In this document: positions 1 to 9,433 of the stretch, piece by piece
Layout: every line of letters begins with the position of its first letter
Position numbering within the stretch: position 1 is the stretch's first letter
Source of the DNA: Calidifontibacillus erzurumensis
GTDB taxonomy: Bacteria > Bacillota > Bacilli > Bacillales > Bacillaceae_J
Length of the DNA: 64,000 nt
Direction: 5' to 3'
Assembly: GCF_013303125.1 (NCBI RefSeq)
Contig: NZ_JABTTE010000012.1
Location: 42,517 to 106,516 of the forward strand
The notes under the pieces: generated by a model
What the model was told of the DNA's origin: nothing
The model's input: the letters and a program-made list of their open reading frames with translations, nothing else
The model's database searches: none
Translations under genes and position numbers: made by a program

Positions 1-302
1 CGGCCATACTTACGAAGCTGCGGAGCAAGTAGGAAGGTTAACAATAAATATCCGCCTGTCCATCCCATAATGTATGCCAAACCATCATATCCTAAAAGCA
101 TGATCGTACCAGCCATACCGATGAATGATGCTGCACTCATCCAGTCGGCTCCGATCGCCATACCATTCCAAACTGGTGAAACGTTACGTCCTGATACGTA
201 GAAATCTGAGGTGGATTTTGCTGTATTGTAAATTGCAATACCGATATAGAGGCCGAATGATGCCAAAATGAAGGCCATTGAGACTAAAAACTGTTGATCC
301 AT
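1..302 (-). CDS. Sodium:solute symporter, N-terminal part (cut by window edge)
   Basis: The first 100 residues of a sodium/solute symporter (SSS family, acetate/short-chain acid type) are visible; the rest lies beyond the left end. The start MDQQFLVSMAFILASFGLYI is preceded by AGGGGGG at good spacing. It shows the first transmembrane segment, then SDFYVSGRNVSPVWNGMAIG and ADWMSAASFIGMAG, typical of transmembrane segment 1-2 of this family. It follows the DUF4212 gene by 76 bp, the usual arrangement for this subtype, in which a small membrane protein is encoded directly before the transporter. The substrate cannot be told from this fragment. Confidence 0.85.
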   Translation of the reverse strand, partial: MDQQFLVSMAFILASFGLYIGIAIYNTAKSTSDFYVSGRNVSPVWNGMAIGADWMSAASFIGMAGTIMLLGYDGLAYIMGWTGGYLLLTFLLAPQLRKYG

Positions 303-378
303 TTGGTTCCCCCCTGTAATAAATTGTTATAAATCTTTCTCCCCAATAAACGTTTGATAAAGATATAAATGAAGCCTA

Positions 379-681
379 TTAGTGATCAAATGTTTTACCA
401 GCACTTAATGCCTCGTTTCTCTTTTCATCGATACCATATTTTTCGTCAATTTTATCGCTCACATAGGCATTGATAAATAATAGAACTACAAACGTAATAA
501 CTGCTCCTTGTGCACCTGCCCAATAGTGAAACGGCATACCGAGCACGTTAAAACCAGAGAAACTTTCCGCAAAAGCTGCTACCACAAACGAAACAATAAA
601 ACCAATTGCTAGATAAATAGCAATGTTGCGTGTCCTTGTTTTAAAGTAAGAATCAGCAACGCTTTTATCAATTTTTTTCAT
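379..681 (-). CDS. DUF4212 small subunit of a sodium/substrate symporter
   Basis: A 100-residue membrane protein with two hydrophobic segments (about residues 18-38 and 57-78) and charged ends. Length, spacing and sequence fit the DUF4212 family, described as a small subunit accompanying VC_2705-type SSS symporters. AAAAGGGGG stands ahead of the ATG. It is the first gene of a two-gene unit with the truncated symporter downstream. A pair of palindromes 235-300 bp upstream may be its operator. The family assignment rests on sequence character plus context; the biochemical role of the small subunit is not settled. Confidence 0.8.
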   Translation of the reverse strand: MKKIDKSVADSYFKTRTRNIAIYLAIGFIVSFVVAAFAESFSGFNVLGMPFHYWAGAQGAVITFVVLLFINAYVSDKIDEKYGIDEKRNEALSAGKTFDH

Positions 682-1304
682 TCGTAAAATCCCCCTTTTC
701 TTTAATTGACTCCCTTAAACTTTCTCCCCTAAGTTTAAAGATTGAATAAGACGAAATTCTTTTCTACCTTTCTGACTGTTTCTGTTACCTTGACTTCACC
801 CCCTTTTGTTAAAGCGCATTCAATTTTTTTCTAGCCTTGCTGCCTTCCAACGATTTCTAAATTTAAGGCTTGATCATGTTTGACGATCCTTGAAGCGACA
901 GCTTTATTTATAGGAAGTCATTTATAAATGACTCTATTCTCCATCTTTCAATCAAAAAATTTATAATAGTCATCTATAAATGACTTTTTAACTTCACTTG
1001 AAAGAATTGAACTAAACCATGATTTGTGCCTTTAGCACTTTGAAGAGGTTGTTGTGTGTCATTTTCAGTAGAACATCAAGAACCATATCCAATAGTGTTT
1101 TTCCAACAACCATATGAGGATGTGATATCATTGAAGAAGAACGGCCTGTTCATTATCCGATCAGGCTATTCGTACTGGTAAGTGAGTATGACACAATTTT
1201 ACATAACGACCTCTTATTCTTGATCGAATCTCTGAATCTATCTTAATGTAATAATGAGGCAACGTTTGGGCGAAGCAGATTATTATATTTTTTCTTAAAA
1301 ATAA
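682..1304. other. Gap upstream of the symporter unit
   Basis: Apart from the palindrome pair at 916-985 I see no gene. A cre-like stretch at 807-824 (TTGTTAAAGCGCATTCAA) has wrong spacing for a good CcpA site. Confidence 0.5.
916..985. promoter_or_regulatory. Pair of 18-bp palindromes, candidate operator
   Basis: AGTCATTTATAAATGACT at 916-933 is a perfect 18-bp palindrome. AGTCATCTATAAATGACT at 968-985 is the same palindrome with one mismatch. The centres are 52 bp apart, close to five helical turns, which suits a regulator binding both sites on one DNA face. They lie upstream of the DUF4212/symporter unit. Which regulator binds is unknown. Confidence 0.4.
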
Positions 1305-1487
1305 TTATCTTAATCCAAATATGAATTGAACGGTATCCCAGAACGGTAATGGAACCATAATAATTTTGATGAGCATGTAAGCAAAAATAGTTGCAAACGG
1401 CAAAACTAACAGCCCTACTTTTCTTTTTCTGATCGCAAAAATCACACAAAAAATCGTAAGAAGACCGTATAATACCACTAAGATCAT
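1305..1487 (-). CDS. Small two-segment membrane protein, unknown function
   Basis: A protein of about 60 residues with two hydrophobic segments (roughly 1-18 and 24-44), a basic RKRK between them, and an FGLR end. Three ATG codons follow each other (1493, 1490, 1487). The ribosome-binding site AAGGGGGG is only 2 bases from the first and 8 from the third, so I use the third. It has a clear promoter whose -35 region is covered by a full-consensus CcpA site, so it is probably a carbon-catabolite-repressed gene. I do not recognise the family. Confidence 0.55.
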   Translation of the reverse strand: MILVVLYGLLTIFCVIFAIRKRKVGLLVLPFATIFAYMLIKIIMVPLPFWDTVQFIFGLR

Positions 1488-1555
1488 CATCATTGCCCCC
1501 CTTATTTACATTTTTATTCTCTATCTCTTTTCGATATTCTATTGAACAAAATTTT

Positions 1556-1584
1556 ATAATAAATCTACATGTAAGCGTATTCAA
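1556..1584 (-). promoter_or_regulatory. Sigma-A promoter overlapped by a cre (CcpA) site
   Basis: On the minus strand TTGAAT (1579-1584) and TATTAT (1556-1561) are 17 bp apart. The plus-strand sequence ATGTAAGCGTATTCAA at 1569-1584 matches every position of the cre consensus WTGNNARCGNWWWCAW and overlaps the -35 box, the classical repression position for CcpA. The only gene it can serve is the small membrane protein starting at 1487. Confidence 0.6.
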
Positions 1585-2035
1585 CTTCATAGATTTTATG
1601 TCAATCAATAGAGTTTTTGTGCCTCTTTTTAATTTAAAAAGGATCGGTCACCTTCATATAGGCTGAAAGAATTAGTATTAATTTTTAGAAAAATTTTGAT
1701 AATTGTATTATTTCAGAATGTAAACCCAATCGTCAAGTATTTTTTTATTAATTTTCTTATAAAATTTTGTCATTATGTCGTTCACATATATTTACCCATA
1801 AACTGATTGGTTATATTGTTTTTTTAATATAACTCATTAGAAATAAGGTAGATGGTTTTTTGTTTTTACTATTTTTCTTGTTAAATTTTCTATTTTGTTT
1901 AATTTTCGCTTTTACTTTTGTTAGATATATAGGAACTAGAGCTTATATCCGTACGTTGTTACATAATGCCAATGAACTAATTAAGGGAACCCATCTAACT
2001 AATAGTTTTAAAATATATTTTTTGGAAATAAAAAG

Positions 2036-2067
2036 AAGATCTTGAAGATTTTGCTTCAAGATCTTTC
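2036..2067 (-). terminator. Terminator of spoIIQ
   Basis: Perfect 12-bp inverted repeat, AAGATCTTGAAG / CTTCAAGATCTT, with a 6-base loop. On the minus strand it is followed by CTTTTTAT. It lies 15 bp past the spoIIQ stop codon. Confidence 0.8.
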
Positions 2068-2081
2068 TATCAGTTATAGAA

Positions 2082-3038
2082 TTATGCTCTCGTCATGCTA
2101 ATGGAGGCATCTTCTTCTACATTCGTTTTTGAGGATTGCTTAGAATTGCCATTTACATTGCCTTTGTCTTCAGTGCCTGCATTGCCTTCTTGTTTGTCAG
2201 AAGGCTGTTCTTTTTGTTCATCAGCTGGTTGTTCTGATTTGTTTGGTTGATCTTGATCAGTTGAACTGCTTTGGTCTTCTTTATTTGCAGGGTCAGTTGT
2301 TTTATCCTCTGATTTTTCTTCTGTTTTTGCTTTCATTTCATCTTCAATGGCTGTAATCGGTTTGTTCAAGAATTTTTCCGGATTGACCGGCTCATTGTTT
2401 TTGCGAATTTCAAAATGGACATGAATGCCTGCATCTTTGTTATAGACGCTTGTACCCGCTGTACCAATGACTTCGCCTTGGTCCACTTGGGCACCTGCTT
2501 CAACAAACATTTCGCCTAAGCTATGGTAATGAGTTGTAACACCATCTTCATGTTTGATTTCTACGATATTTCCAAGCAAAGGATCGTTTTCTGCCCGTAC
2601 GACTGTTCCGCTTAATGCAGCTACAACGTCAAAGCTTTCACCATTTTCTTGGGCAATATCGATACCTGTGCTAGGATAGTACGTATTATTATAGAATACG
2701 AGTGCTGCTTCTTGTTCTTCGCTTGATGCGTTGTAATCATAGAATTTCTTTTTAATAACGACTGATTTTTCGTCTGTCACAGGCATTTTAATAGTTTCTT
2801 CTTGAACATTAACCGGCACAGCATCTAAATCCATATAGTCTACTTGATTGTCTGCAATATTTTCTGTGTTGTCTGTATCTTCACCGCCGAGAAGATTTCC
2901 ATCAGAAGCTTGATACCAAAGCACTCCAGTTAAAATTAATGCAGCACTTGCAATGTAAATGGACGGAAGCACCCATTTCTTTCTAATCATACGTTTCCAC
3001 TTTGAATCTAGAGTAGTTATTTTTTCTTCCTCTCTCAT
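2082..3038 (-). CDS. spoIIQ: Stage II sporulation protein Q (degenerate LytM/M23 domain)
   Basis: SpoIIQ is the forespore membrane protein whose extracellular LytM domain pairs with SpoIIIAH to bridge the intermembrane space during engulfment. The start MREEEK is chosen because it matches the B. subtilis start and is preceded by GAGGTGATG at usable spacing; the open frame extends 10 codons further. One membrane segment spans about residues 22-42. The LytM domain (about 118-225) has D127 and the H-V-H pair 206/208, but the first zinc-ligand position, normally His, is Ser123, as in B. subtilis SpoIIQ, so it is expected to bind its partner rather than cut peptidoglycan. A low-complexity Glu/Lys/Asp/Ser tail (about 232-318) follows. 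A sigma-F-like promoter lies upstream. Confidence 0.93.
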   Translation of the reverse strand: MREEEKITTLDSKWKRMIRKKWVLPSIYIASAALILTGVLWYQASDGNLLGGEDTDNTENIADNQVDYMDLDAVPVNVQEETIKMPVTDEKSVVIKKKFYDYNASSEEQEAALVFYNNTYYPSTGIDIAQENGESFDVVAALSGTVVRAENDPLLGNIVEIKHEDGVTTHYHSLGEMFVEAGAQVDQGEVIGTAGTSVYNKDAGIHVHFEIRKNNEPVNPEKFLNKPITAIEDEMKAKTEEKSEDKTTDPANKEDQSSSTDQDQPNKSEQPADEQKEQPSDKQEGNAGTEDKGNVNGNSKQSSKTNVEEDASISMTRA

Positions 3039-3109
3039 TTTCATCACCTCAGCAACCAGTCTTAGCAAAATTTCGAGGTTCTATACATCGCAAAAAAAGT
3101 TTTTTGGAT

Positions 3110-3140
3110 TTATTTTTCGACAAAATGCAAAGTTTTATGC
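3110..3140 (-). promoter_or_regulatory. Candidate sigma-F promoter of spoIIQ
   Basis: Minus strand GCATA (3136-3140), 16 bp, then CGAAAAATAA (3110-3119). This fits the sigma-F pattern GYWTA...GGNRANANTW with two mismatches in the -10 region and sits about 70 bp ahead of the chosen start, in line with the known forespore expression of spoIIQ. Confidence 0.35.
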
Positions 3141-4017
3141 ATGGGTGTGTGGATTTTTTTGCATAAGTTGTATTTGACGGAATTTTTCGGAGGGTTGGTT
3201 ACCAGAGAAATAATAGAATTGGCAGGGATTGGTCTAGTTTTGGAAAATTGGGACTGGTAGTGATGATAGAGACAGGTTTTGGAGAGGTTCATGGGGTTTG
3301 TGGAATTTATCGGAGGCTATGATAGTAGTTATCATGAGCGGTGGCAATTAACAGGGTGGAAAACTATGTAGGTTCGTCAGCGTGATGGAAGTGATGGAAA
3401 AAAACAAGAAGAAATCATAGAATTTTAAGTGCATAAAAGGAAGGCTATTTCATTGAAAAAAATCAAGAGGTCTATGGGTGTTAAGTCATGCATTAGTTGT
3501 AGAGGTACATGTAGGAGTCTAAGGAAAGGCCAAAGAAATTAGAATTTATATATGGCATTTTAAGGATAAAAAGGGTTTTGAGAATAATTTTAGACATGTT
3601 GGACAACCTCATTGTGACAACGCAAATATACCTCCACTTATTTTTCAAAAAAAATGGACGATAATCCGTTTAAAAAATATGTTATTTCTTGTTCCCAAGG
3701 AAAAGAAACTATAAAGGCGAGCCGACGTTCCGTTTTTCGAAATATGCCATTTCTTGTATTTCAAGGAAACAGGAACATAAAGGCAATCAGATAATTTGTT
3801 TAAATGACAATTTGCATCTACTTGTATTTCAAAGAAATTGATAATGCTTTTTGAGACATGTGCCTTCACTTGGATTTAATGGAAAACGGGTTATTTTAGG
3901 CAAGGTAATAATGTTTTGAGGGATGATATCTCTTCTTATATTCTATTAATGGGAGTCAACGATCTCCCGTTTTGAGTACAAGGCTCTCCTCATTTTGCAC
4001 AAGGAAAATTCGACAAT
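3141..4017. other. Gap between spoIIQ and spoIID; degenerate duplications
   Basis: No gene is visible. Between about 3640 and 3900 a stretch resembling ATTTCTTGTATTTCAAGGAA recurs at roughly 65-70 bp steps in decayed form (for example 3681, 3746, 3814), suggesting an old tandem repeat. Confidence 0.4.
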
Positions 4018-4022
4018 GAAAC

Positions 4023-4046
4023 AACCCCAAGAATACTCTTGGGGTT
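4023..4046 (-). terminator. Hairpin downstream of spoIID
   Basis: Perfect 10-bp stem AACCCCAAGA / TCTTGGGGTT with a 4-base loop, 86 bp past the spoIID stop. The T-run is weak on the minus strand (GTTTCATT), so termination efficiency is uncertain. Confidence 0.5.
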
Positions 4047-4131
4047 TGAACTTTTTCATCCGTCTAAAAGTGAAGTTCTGCCTCTTTTTTGTTAAAGTCG
4101 ATATTCTCTCTTGCCTTGTTTTGGTCATAAT

Positions 4132-5166
4132 CTATTTTTGAGCGACGATGACGTCATTTAAGAACGGTTCAATGCTAGAAATTTCTGTTCCTTGATAATA
4201 ATGGGCAATGATTTCCTTGACTGTTTTTCCTTCAGCAGCCATACCATTGGCACCGTATTGGCTCATACCGACACCATGGCCATACCCTTTTGTCGTAATG
4301 ACAACGTAATCGCCTTGTTTTTTCCACGTAAAATCACTTGAGTACAAATTAAGTTTTTCACGGATTTCACGGCCATCAAATGTTTTGTCATTAATTTTCA
4401 CCTTAGCCACTCGGTTTCCTGCTGTACGAGCTACAATTTCTCCAATTTTATCAGAGGTCACTTTCACCCCAAGTTTTTTTTCAAATTCGGCAATCGGTAT
4501 GGTCACTTTGTTTATGAATTTTGGAGATGCTTGATCCCAAGGGCTTTCGACGCTACGTAAATATGGAAAAGAATTTTTCCAGTAGTCCTCTGAATTTTCG
4601 GTATAGCCGTTGCTTGTTGAAAAAAATGAAGCGGTAATCGGTTCATTATTATAAGTAATAATTTGCCCTCTTGTTGCTTCGACGGCTTCGTTAATGCGGG
4701 CCATTTTCCAATCATAATTAGCTGCTCCCCAAGCAGCTTTCAGTTCTTCTGGGCTTTTATAAACTTGGTGTATAACGGTATCCGTTACAACAGCGCCTTT
4801 AGGGGCACCCACTGGTTCTCCTTCTAATAATTGTTTGACAATATACGTACGGGCTGTTAAAGCTTGGGCTTTTAATGCTTCTATTTCAAACTCTGCTGGC
4901 ATTTCTGAAGCAACAACGCCTTTTACATATTCTTCTAAAGGAATTTTTGCAATTTTTTTCGTCTTCGTTCTATAGACAGCGACTTCAATTGCTGGTTCTT
5001 CAACCTGTCCGTTCTCGACTGTAACTGACCCTAAGGCCGCGTCTGTTTTGCTTACTTCCCGTGCATGTTTTTCATGTGTAAAGGGTAAAACTAAGAAGGT
5101 TGGAATAAGTAAAATAATTGCAAAAAGTACGGCTCCGAGAATAGCTAGTGGTTTGATTCGTGACAT
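4132..5166 (-). CDS. spoIID: Stage II sporulation protein D (lytic transglycosylase)
   Basis: SpoIID is the mother-cell membrane enzyme that cleaves peptidoglycan glycan strands to drive engulfment, working with SpoIIM and SpoIIP. The start [10 protein letters not shown] is chosen because GGAGG precedes it at good spacing; the open frame runs 5 codons further. A membrane anchor covers about residues 8-29. The catalytic glutamate is Glu88 in [12 protein letters not shown], the same number as in B. subtilis. Conserved stretches [17 protein letters not shown] and [17 protein letters not shown] complete the SpoIID fold. Length is 344 residues, as expected. A sigma-E type promoter lies 37-66 bp upstream. 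Confidence 0.96.
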   Translation of the reverse strand: MSRIKPLAILGAVLFAIILLIPTFLVLPFTHEKHAREVSKTDAALGSVTVENGQVEEPAIEVAVYRTKTKKIAKIPLEEYVKGVVASEMPAEFEIEALKAQALTARTYIVKQLLEGEPVGAPKGAVVTDTVIHQVYKSPEELKAAWGAANYDWKMARINEAVEATRGQIITYNNEPITASFFSTSNGYTENSEDYWKNSFPYLRSVESPWDQASPKFINKVTIPIAEFEKKLGVKVTSDKIGEIVARTAGNRVAKVKINDKTFDGREIREKLNLYSSDFTWKKQGDYVVITTKGYGHGVGMSQYGANGMAAEGKTVKEIIAHYYQGTEISSIEPFLNDVIVAQK

Positions 5167-5202
5167 TGTCTCATCCTCCATTGTTGTTAGTGCTATATAA
5201 AT

Positions 5203-5232
5203 AACCTATGGGGATGGACAAGCAAATAGAAC
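5203..5232 (-). promoter_or_regulatory. Candidate sigma-E promoter of spoIID
   Basis: Minus strand GTTCTATT (5225-5232), 14 bp, CATAGGTT (5203-5210). This resembles the sigma-E pattern (-35 ending ATATT, -10 CATANNNT, spacing about 14) and fits known mother-cell expression of spoIID. Confidence 0.5.
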
Positions 5233-5329
5233 TTTTTTGCAAAAAGAACTGTCATTTCATAATTTCGTAAAAAGTGGTTGTTTATATTTTATCAGGGGTT
5301 TCATACGAATTTATTGAAGGACCTTTTTT

Positions 5330-5738
5330 ATGGTGATTGCAATTCCGTAATATATATTCATACGAATTTTTTGAAAGAGATCCAGCGAAATGTTTCATGA
5401 GCAGAGTTAACACCAATAGTAAAAGCTCTTGTGAAAGAGGCAATGAAGGGAAATATAGTACTTAAAATATCACCTATAGTGATAAACGAATATGTATTTG
5501 TATTAATGGGAAACACTTTAATTATTCATTTACCTGGGATTTACTGTGAAGAAAAACCTGTTATAAGGAAGATCAAAATAACTTTGTGAGAAAAAGCATT
5601 GATTTTACGGATGCTTATATCGCAGCTCATGCATGTAGCTTAAAACCAGCACATATAATTATGGAAAACATAAAGGACTTTAAAGGCTTAAATGTTTTTG
5701 CAGAGGTTGCTCCTGAAGTTGAACAAAAGGAAGATTAA
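5330..5738 (+). pseudogene. Remnant of a PIN-domain (VapC-like) gene
   Basis: This plus-strand stretch translates, with frame changes, into pieces of a PIN-domain ribonuclease. The frame at 5428-5585 gives LVKEAMKGNIVLKISPIVIN and EYVFVL. The frame at 5568-5738 gives DFTDAYIAAHACSLKPAHII, then ENIKDFKGLNVF, and ends at a TAA. The second piece matches the C-terminal acidic core of PIN domains (D-x-x-DA-YIA, followed by a strand and KDF). A start-proximal piece, FHEQS, is in yet another frame. No intact frame remains and no antitoxin gene is visible. It is the only recognisable coding material on the plus strand. Confidence 0.65.
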
Positions 5739-5843
5739 ATAAATATGCAGAATAGAAGGTATCACGTATGAAAGTAGAGAATAAATTTTTTAAAAGCGAC
5801 GATTCAATTAACTGATCAAACATTCGTCATTTTATATTAATTT

Positions 5844-5872
5844 AAAAAGGATAGATTTGTTCATCTATCCTT
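5844..5872 (-). terminator. Terminator of murAA
   Basis: 10-bp stem AAGGATAGAT / ATCTATCCTT with a 6-base loop, followed on the minus strand by TTTAAA. It lies 22 bp past the murAA stop. Confidence 0.8.
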
Positions 5873-5893
5873 ATCTTAATACTTATACAGTTG

Positions 5894-7204
5894 CTATGCC
5901 AAATTGGATTGCACATTAGCAATGTCCGCAGCTTTTTTGATCGTGTCTTCGTTAATCCGTTCAATATCAGCACCAAGGCTTGCTAATTTCTCGGTAAAAT
6001 TGTAATAGCCACGGTCAAGATGATGAAGTTCAACAACACGGGTATAGCCTTCTGCCACAAGACCTGCGATAATTAACGCTGCTGCTGCACGAAGGTCAGT
6101 TGCAGCTACTTCCGCTCCTTGCAGATTAGCAGGGCCTGTGATAATGGCTGAACGCCCTTCAATTTTAATATCGCAATTCATGCGGCGAAATTCTTCAACA
6201 TGCATGAAACGATTTTCAAAAACTGTTTCTGTAATTACGCTCGTTCCTTCTGCTTTTAAAAGCAATGGCATCATTTGTGACTGCATATCTGTCGGGAAAC
6301 CCGGATATGGCATTGTTTTTATATCCACAGCTTTAAGTTTTTCTGGTCCGATCACGCGGATGCCATCCTCTTTTTCCTCAAAACGAACGCCCATTTCTTC
6401 CATTTTTGCAATTAATGCTGACAAGTGTTCAGGAACAGCACCCTTAACAATTACATCACCTTGGGTGATCGCCGCTGCAATCAAGAATGTTCCAGCCTCA
6501 ATTCGATCGGGGATGACGCAATGACTGGCACCTCTCATTTTGTTTACGCCTTCAATTTTTATCGTTCCAGTGCCGGCGCCTCTTACCTTGGCACCCATCG
6601 CATTTAAAAAGTTCGCTAAATCAACGATTTCAGGCTCTTTCGCTGCATTTTCAATAATCGTTGTACCTTCGGCAAGAACTGCCGCCATCATAATATTTTC
6701 CGTCGCTCCAACGCTTGGAAAATCCAAATATATTTTCGTACCGCGCAATCGGCCGTTCACTTTTGCTTCAAGAAAACCGTTTCCTACTTGAACAGTTGCG
6801 CCCATTGCTTCGAAACCTTTTAAATGTTGGTCAATAGGACGGGAACCAATTGCACATCCACCAGGTAAAGCAACACGTGCATGACCCACCCGGGCCAATA
6901 ACGGTCCCATAACCAGCACAGAGGCGCGCATTTTGCGGACATATTCGAATGGTGCTTCCGTTTTTAACGGTTTTGTAGCGTCCACTTCAATCATATTATT
7001 TTTAAACGCAACCTCTGCGTTTAATAAACGTAAAACCTCATTAATCGTATAAACATCTGCAAGAGAAGGGACATCATAAATGGTGCTTTTTCCTTCACTA
7101 GCGAGTAGACTTGCTGCGATGACAGGCAGTACAGCATTTTTAGCACCTTCAACTTTTACCGTGCCTGTTAACCGCCTACCACCACGGACAATGATTTTAT
7201 CCAA
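5894..7204 (-). CDS. murAA: UDP-N-acetylglucosamine 1-carboxyvinyltransferase 1
   Basis: MurA transfers enolpyruvate from PEP to UDP-GlcNAc, the first committed step of peptidoglycan synthesis. The active-site cysteine is Cys117 in [20 protein letters not shown]. The open frame allows an ATG at 7225, but the strong GGAGGGG site lies inside that extension and sits 6 bases before a TTG at 7204. Starting there gives MDKIIVRGG and 436 residues, exactly the B. subtilis MurAA length, so I annotate the TTG start. It follows ywmB by 31 bp and precedes spoIID, the usual Bacillus order. A second paralogue (murZ) is at 55279-56565. Confidence 0.96.
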   Translation of the reverse strand: MDKIIVRGGRRLTGTVKVEGAKNAVLPVIAASLLASEGKSTIYDVPSLADVYTINEVLRLLNAEVAFKNNMIEVDATKPLKTEAPFEYVRKMRASVLVMGPLLARVGHARVALPGGCAIGSRPIDQHLKGFEAMGATVQVGNGFLEAKVNGRLRGTKIYLDFPSVGATENIMMAAVLAEGTTIIENAAKEPEIVDLANFLNAMGAKVRGAGTGTIKIEGVNKMRGASHCVIPDRIEAGTFLIAAAITQGDVIVKGAVPEHLSALIAKMEEMGVRFEEKEDGIRVIGPEKLKAVDIKTMPYPGFPTDMQSQMMPLLLKAEGTSVITETVFENRFMHVEEFRRMNCDIKIEGRSAIITGPANLQGAEVAATDLRAAAALIIAGLVAEGYTRVVELHHLDRGYYNFTEKLASLGADIERINEDTIKKAADIANVQSNLA

Positions 7205-7235
7205 GGTATTCCCCTCCGCGTCCATTATCTATATA

Positions 7236-8006
7236 TTAATATTCAGATGTAATGATTGGGGTGCCAATTGTGACAGTTGTTGTGTCGCCCAATCGTAATT
7301 TCCGTAATGAAATTTGTATATTCATTTCCTTATTTTTCGTCGGGATGCTGTTCTTCCAATGTTCAGTATATGCAGATATAGAGACAAATGCCCCTTCTTG
7401 AATTTCTTCAATTGACTGTGCGGAAAAATCCTCCAGAATTTCAAGGGCTTTATTATACAAAACACCTTCCATAATATCACCGTTCTCACCGTTTACACAA
7501 GTGAAAATTTGTGTCTTTTTGTCGAACATTGTACCTATTTTCTCTTGGAAGGCAGGCAAATTTTTTCTTATTAATTTTAAATCCCCAGTCTCTCCTTCGG
7601 CCGTATATATAAGATACGATTGTAAAAAATTTTTATGGGGGTAGGCGACAAAAATAATTTGTTCTTGTATCATGAAACCATCTTTGTCAGATGTTGTCTT
7701 GACGCCAATTGTTTTATATATGTCTTTTTCCTTTGTATGAGTCCATGTAAAATCTGAGTTTTCTTCTTTCAGATCTTGTAGGCTTTTTTTGTACTGCTTC
7801 ATTGAGGAATATGTTTGTTGATCGTCTCGTGCATAAATAGACCATTTTTGAACATCAATGTTGTGCTTTTGCATGACTTGAATCATTTCTATTAATTGTT
7901 CCGCGGAGTTCGCCGAAGAACCGATTCCCTCGCTGTTTCCGTAACTATACTGTTGAAAAAATAAAACGATGATCAATGGCAATAGAATAAAAATTTGTCT
8001 TATCAT
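7236..8006 (-). CDS. ywmB: YwmB family protein
   Basis: A 256-residue secreted or membrane-anchored protein with an N-terminal hydrophobic segment (about residues 2-21, ending FFQQYSYG). Sequence and position directly upstream of murAA identify the YwmB family, annotated in databases as TATA-box-binding-like fold; its function is not established. The start MIRQIF is supported by GGAG 5 bases upstream; the open frame extends 10 codons further. It shares the cluster with murAA. Confidence 0.85.
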   Translation of the reverse strand: MIRQIFILLPLIIVLFFQQYSYGNSEGIGSSANSAEQLIEMIQVMQKHNIDVQKWSIYARDDQQTYSSMKQYKKSLQDLKEENSDFTWTHTKEKDIYKTIGVKTTSDKDGFMIQEQIIFVAYPHKNFLQSYLIYTAEGETGDLKLIRKNLPAFQEKIGTMFDKKTQIFTCVNGENGDIMEGVLYNKALEILEDFSAQSIEEIQEGAFVSISAYTEHWKNSIPTKNKEMNIQISLRKLRLGDTTTVTIGTPIITSEY

Positions 8007-8910
8007 TTTTTCTCCGTCTCCCCTGTTTCTCTGCATGTTCGGATGGCTCGTTTGTTTAGTTTCTTTCTATTTTTGGGCTTCTTTGTTTGAGGTACCCTTT
8101 CTTTTTTTAGTTTTTTGCCACCTACGAACTTCTTTATTTTTATTAACAGTTTTGCCATAAAGGACAATTACATACGTGGAATAAGTCGCCAGTTCTCGAC
8201 AACAAGAGAGTTATGTTCATTTAGTTTTAGTGGAAAACGGATCGTTTAAAGATGCGGACGGGTTGGTGGTAGTAAAGGGAAAAAAGTGACTGGGTGGGGT
8301 GTATTTGTATTTGGCTTGGTGGGTTTGTTGACGGAACAAGATTTTCCAATAATGATTACATAATTGATGCATTTGAATTAAGCTTATTGGTTTTTTTTAA
8401 CATCTCTAAATCTACAGTATACGTTTCGTGGTACTAGGAATAAAACAACTAATGCCACCAGAATTTCAAAATTTAAAAGGGGCTTGGGGAACCCGTGAAA
8501 GACGGTTAAAGAGTATCTACGACTTTCCAAATATGACAGTACTCGTGATCAAATTGAGCATTGTTCAAGTGAAAATAAAAAGTAACAGCATCGATGAACA
8601 AATCAGGATTAGTTGTTACATACAAATTGATAAAATCACTTTTCGATATATAGCACCTTTGAACAATTTGGGCTTCGTCGGGGTTGTATAGTTAAACAAA
8701 GAATTTTTTTATCCTGATACCCTTCTCAAATGAACACGGTTTTTGGTGGTAGGAAAGGGAACAGCATTTATAGATTGTTTTTGTTTTGCGAAAAATAAAC
8801 GATGTAAATTTTGGTATGGATGATTTATGAATTCGTGGATAGATTAATAAAAAAATTTTAGAGAGAATATTGCAAAACAGGTTCTTTTTCTATTTGTTAG
8901 GTTCTGATGC
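8007..8910. other. Gap between ywmB and the ywzB terminator
   Basis: About 0.9 kb with no recognisable gene. An 87-codon plus-strand frame at 8428-8691 has no ribosome-binding site and no recognisable family. Confidence 0.4.
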
Positions 8911-8950
8911 AAAAAAATTTCCGGAACAATTGATATGACCGGAAATTTTC
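8911..8950 (-). terminator. Terminator downstream of ywzB
   Basis: Stem AAATTTCCGG / CCGGAAATTT with a 14-base loop, followed on the minus strand by TTTTG, 190 bp past the ywzB stop. Confidence 0.6.
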
Positions 8951-9139
8951 AAGTGTATTTGGAACTAGGGTTTTCTTACCTAGGAAATGATTTAATTTTT
9001 TAATCATGTTTATGTTTGTTTTTGGTCTATCTGTGCTAATCATCCATTTCATGATGATTTTGAATCTGTGTATGTCTAGGTGTGCTCAAATGACCAGGAA
9101 ATAATCTTAATTAATTAATTAATATTCCTTCTTTGTCCA

Positions 9140-9376
9140 TTATTGAAATAAATACTTTAGCTGCTGTGCCCATACTAAATAATTTAAAAAGAAATTGCTA
9201 ACCGACGACCCAATCGCTATAGTTAATAAAATCATTAACACTTTGGCGTGCCCTGTTTTCCCTGACTTGATCAATAAATCAATCCGTACACCCATTAAAG
9301 TCCACCACGTAACTGCGAAAAAAAGCAAATGCACAAGAATACTAACTAAAGACAACTGCCCAAAATTATCAAACAC
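9140..9376 (-). CDS. ywzB: DUF1146 membrane protein YwzB
   Basis: A 78-residue protein with two transmembrane segments, matching DUF1146 (B. subtilis YwzB), a conserved small membrane protein of unknown function normally encoded between the atp operon and ywmB. In frame, GTG codons occur at 9385 and 9376. GGGAGG is fused to the first but 8 bases from the second, so I use 9376. Here the whole nuo operon lies between atpC and this gene. A repeat array begins 57 bp upstream of the start. Confidence 0.85.
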   Translation of the reverse strand: MFDNFGQLSLVSILVHLLFFAVTWWTLMGVRIDLLIKSGKTGHAKVLMILLTIAIGSSVSNFFLNYLVWAQQLKYLFQ

Positions 9377-9433
9377 AGTAAACACCTCCCGTCAATTATT
9401 TCCCGGAAAATACAAAAAACGACAACAACAGAC

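Noticed and set aside
807..824. Second cre site upstream of the DUF4212 gene
   Set aside because: TTGTTAAAGCGCATTCAA has the right flavour but the spacing between TG, GCG and CA is off by two bases.
1860..2045. 61-codon plus-strand frame (TTG start, hydrophobic N-terminus)
   Set aside because: Runs into the spoIIQ terminator stem; a weak AAGG upstream is the only support, and no family is recognised.
8428..8691. 87-codon plus-strand frame between ywmB and ywzB
   Set aside because: No ribosome-binding site, no recognisable motif, and no coding-like neighbour.
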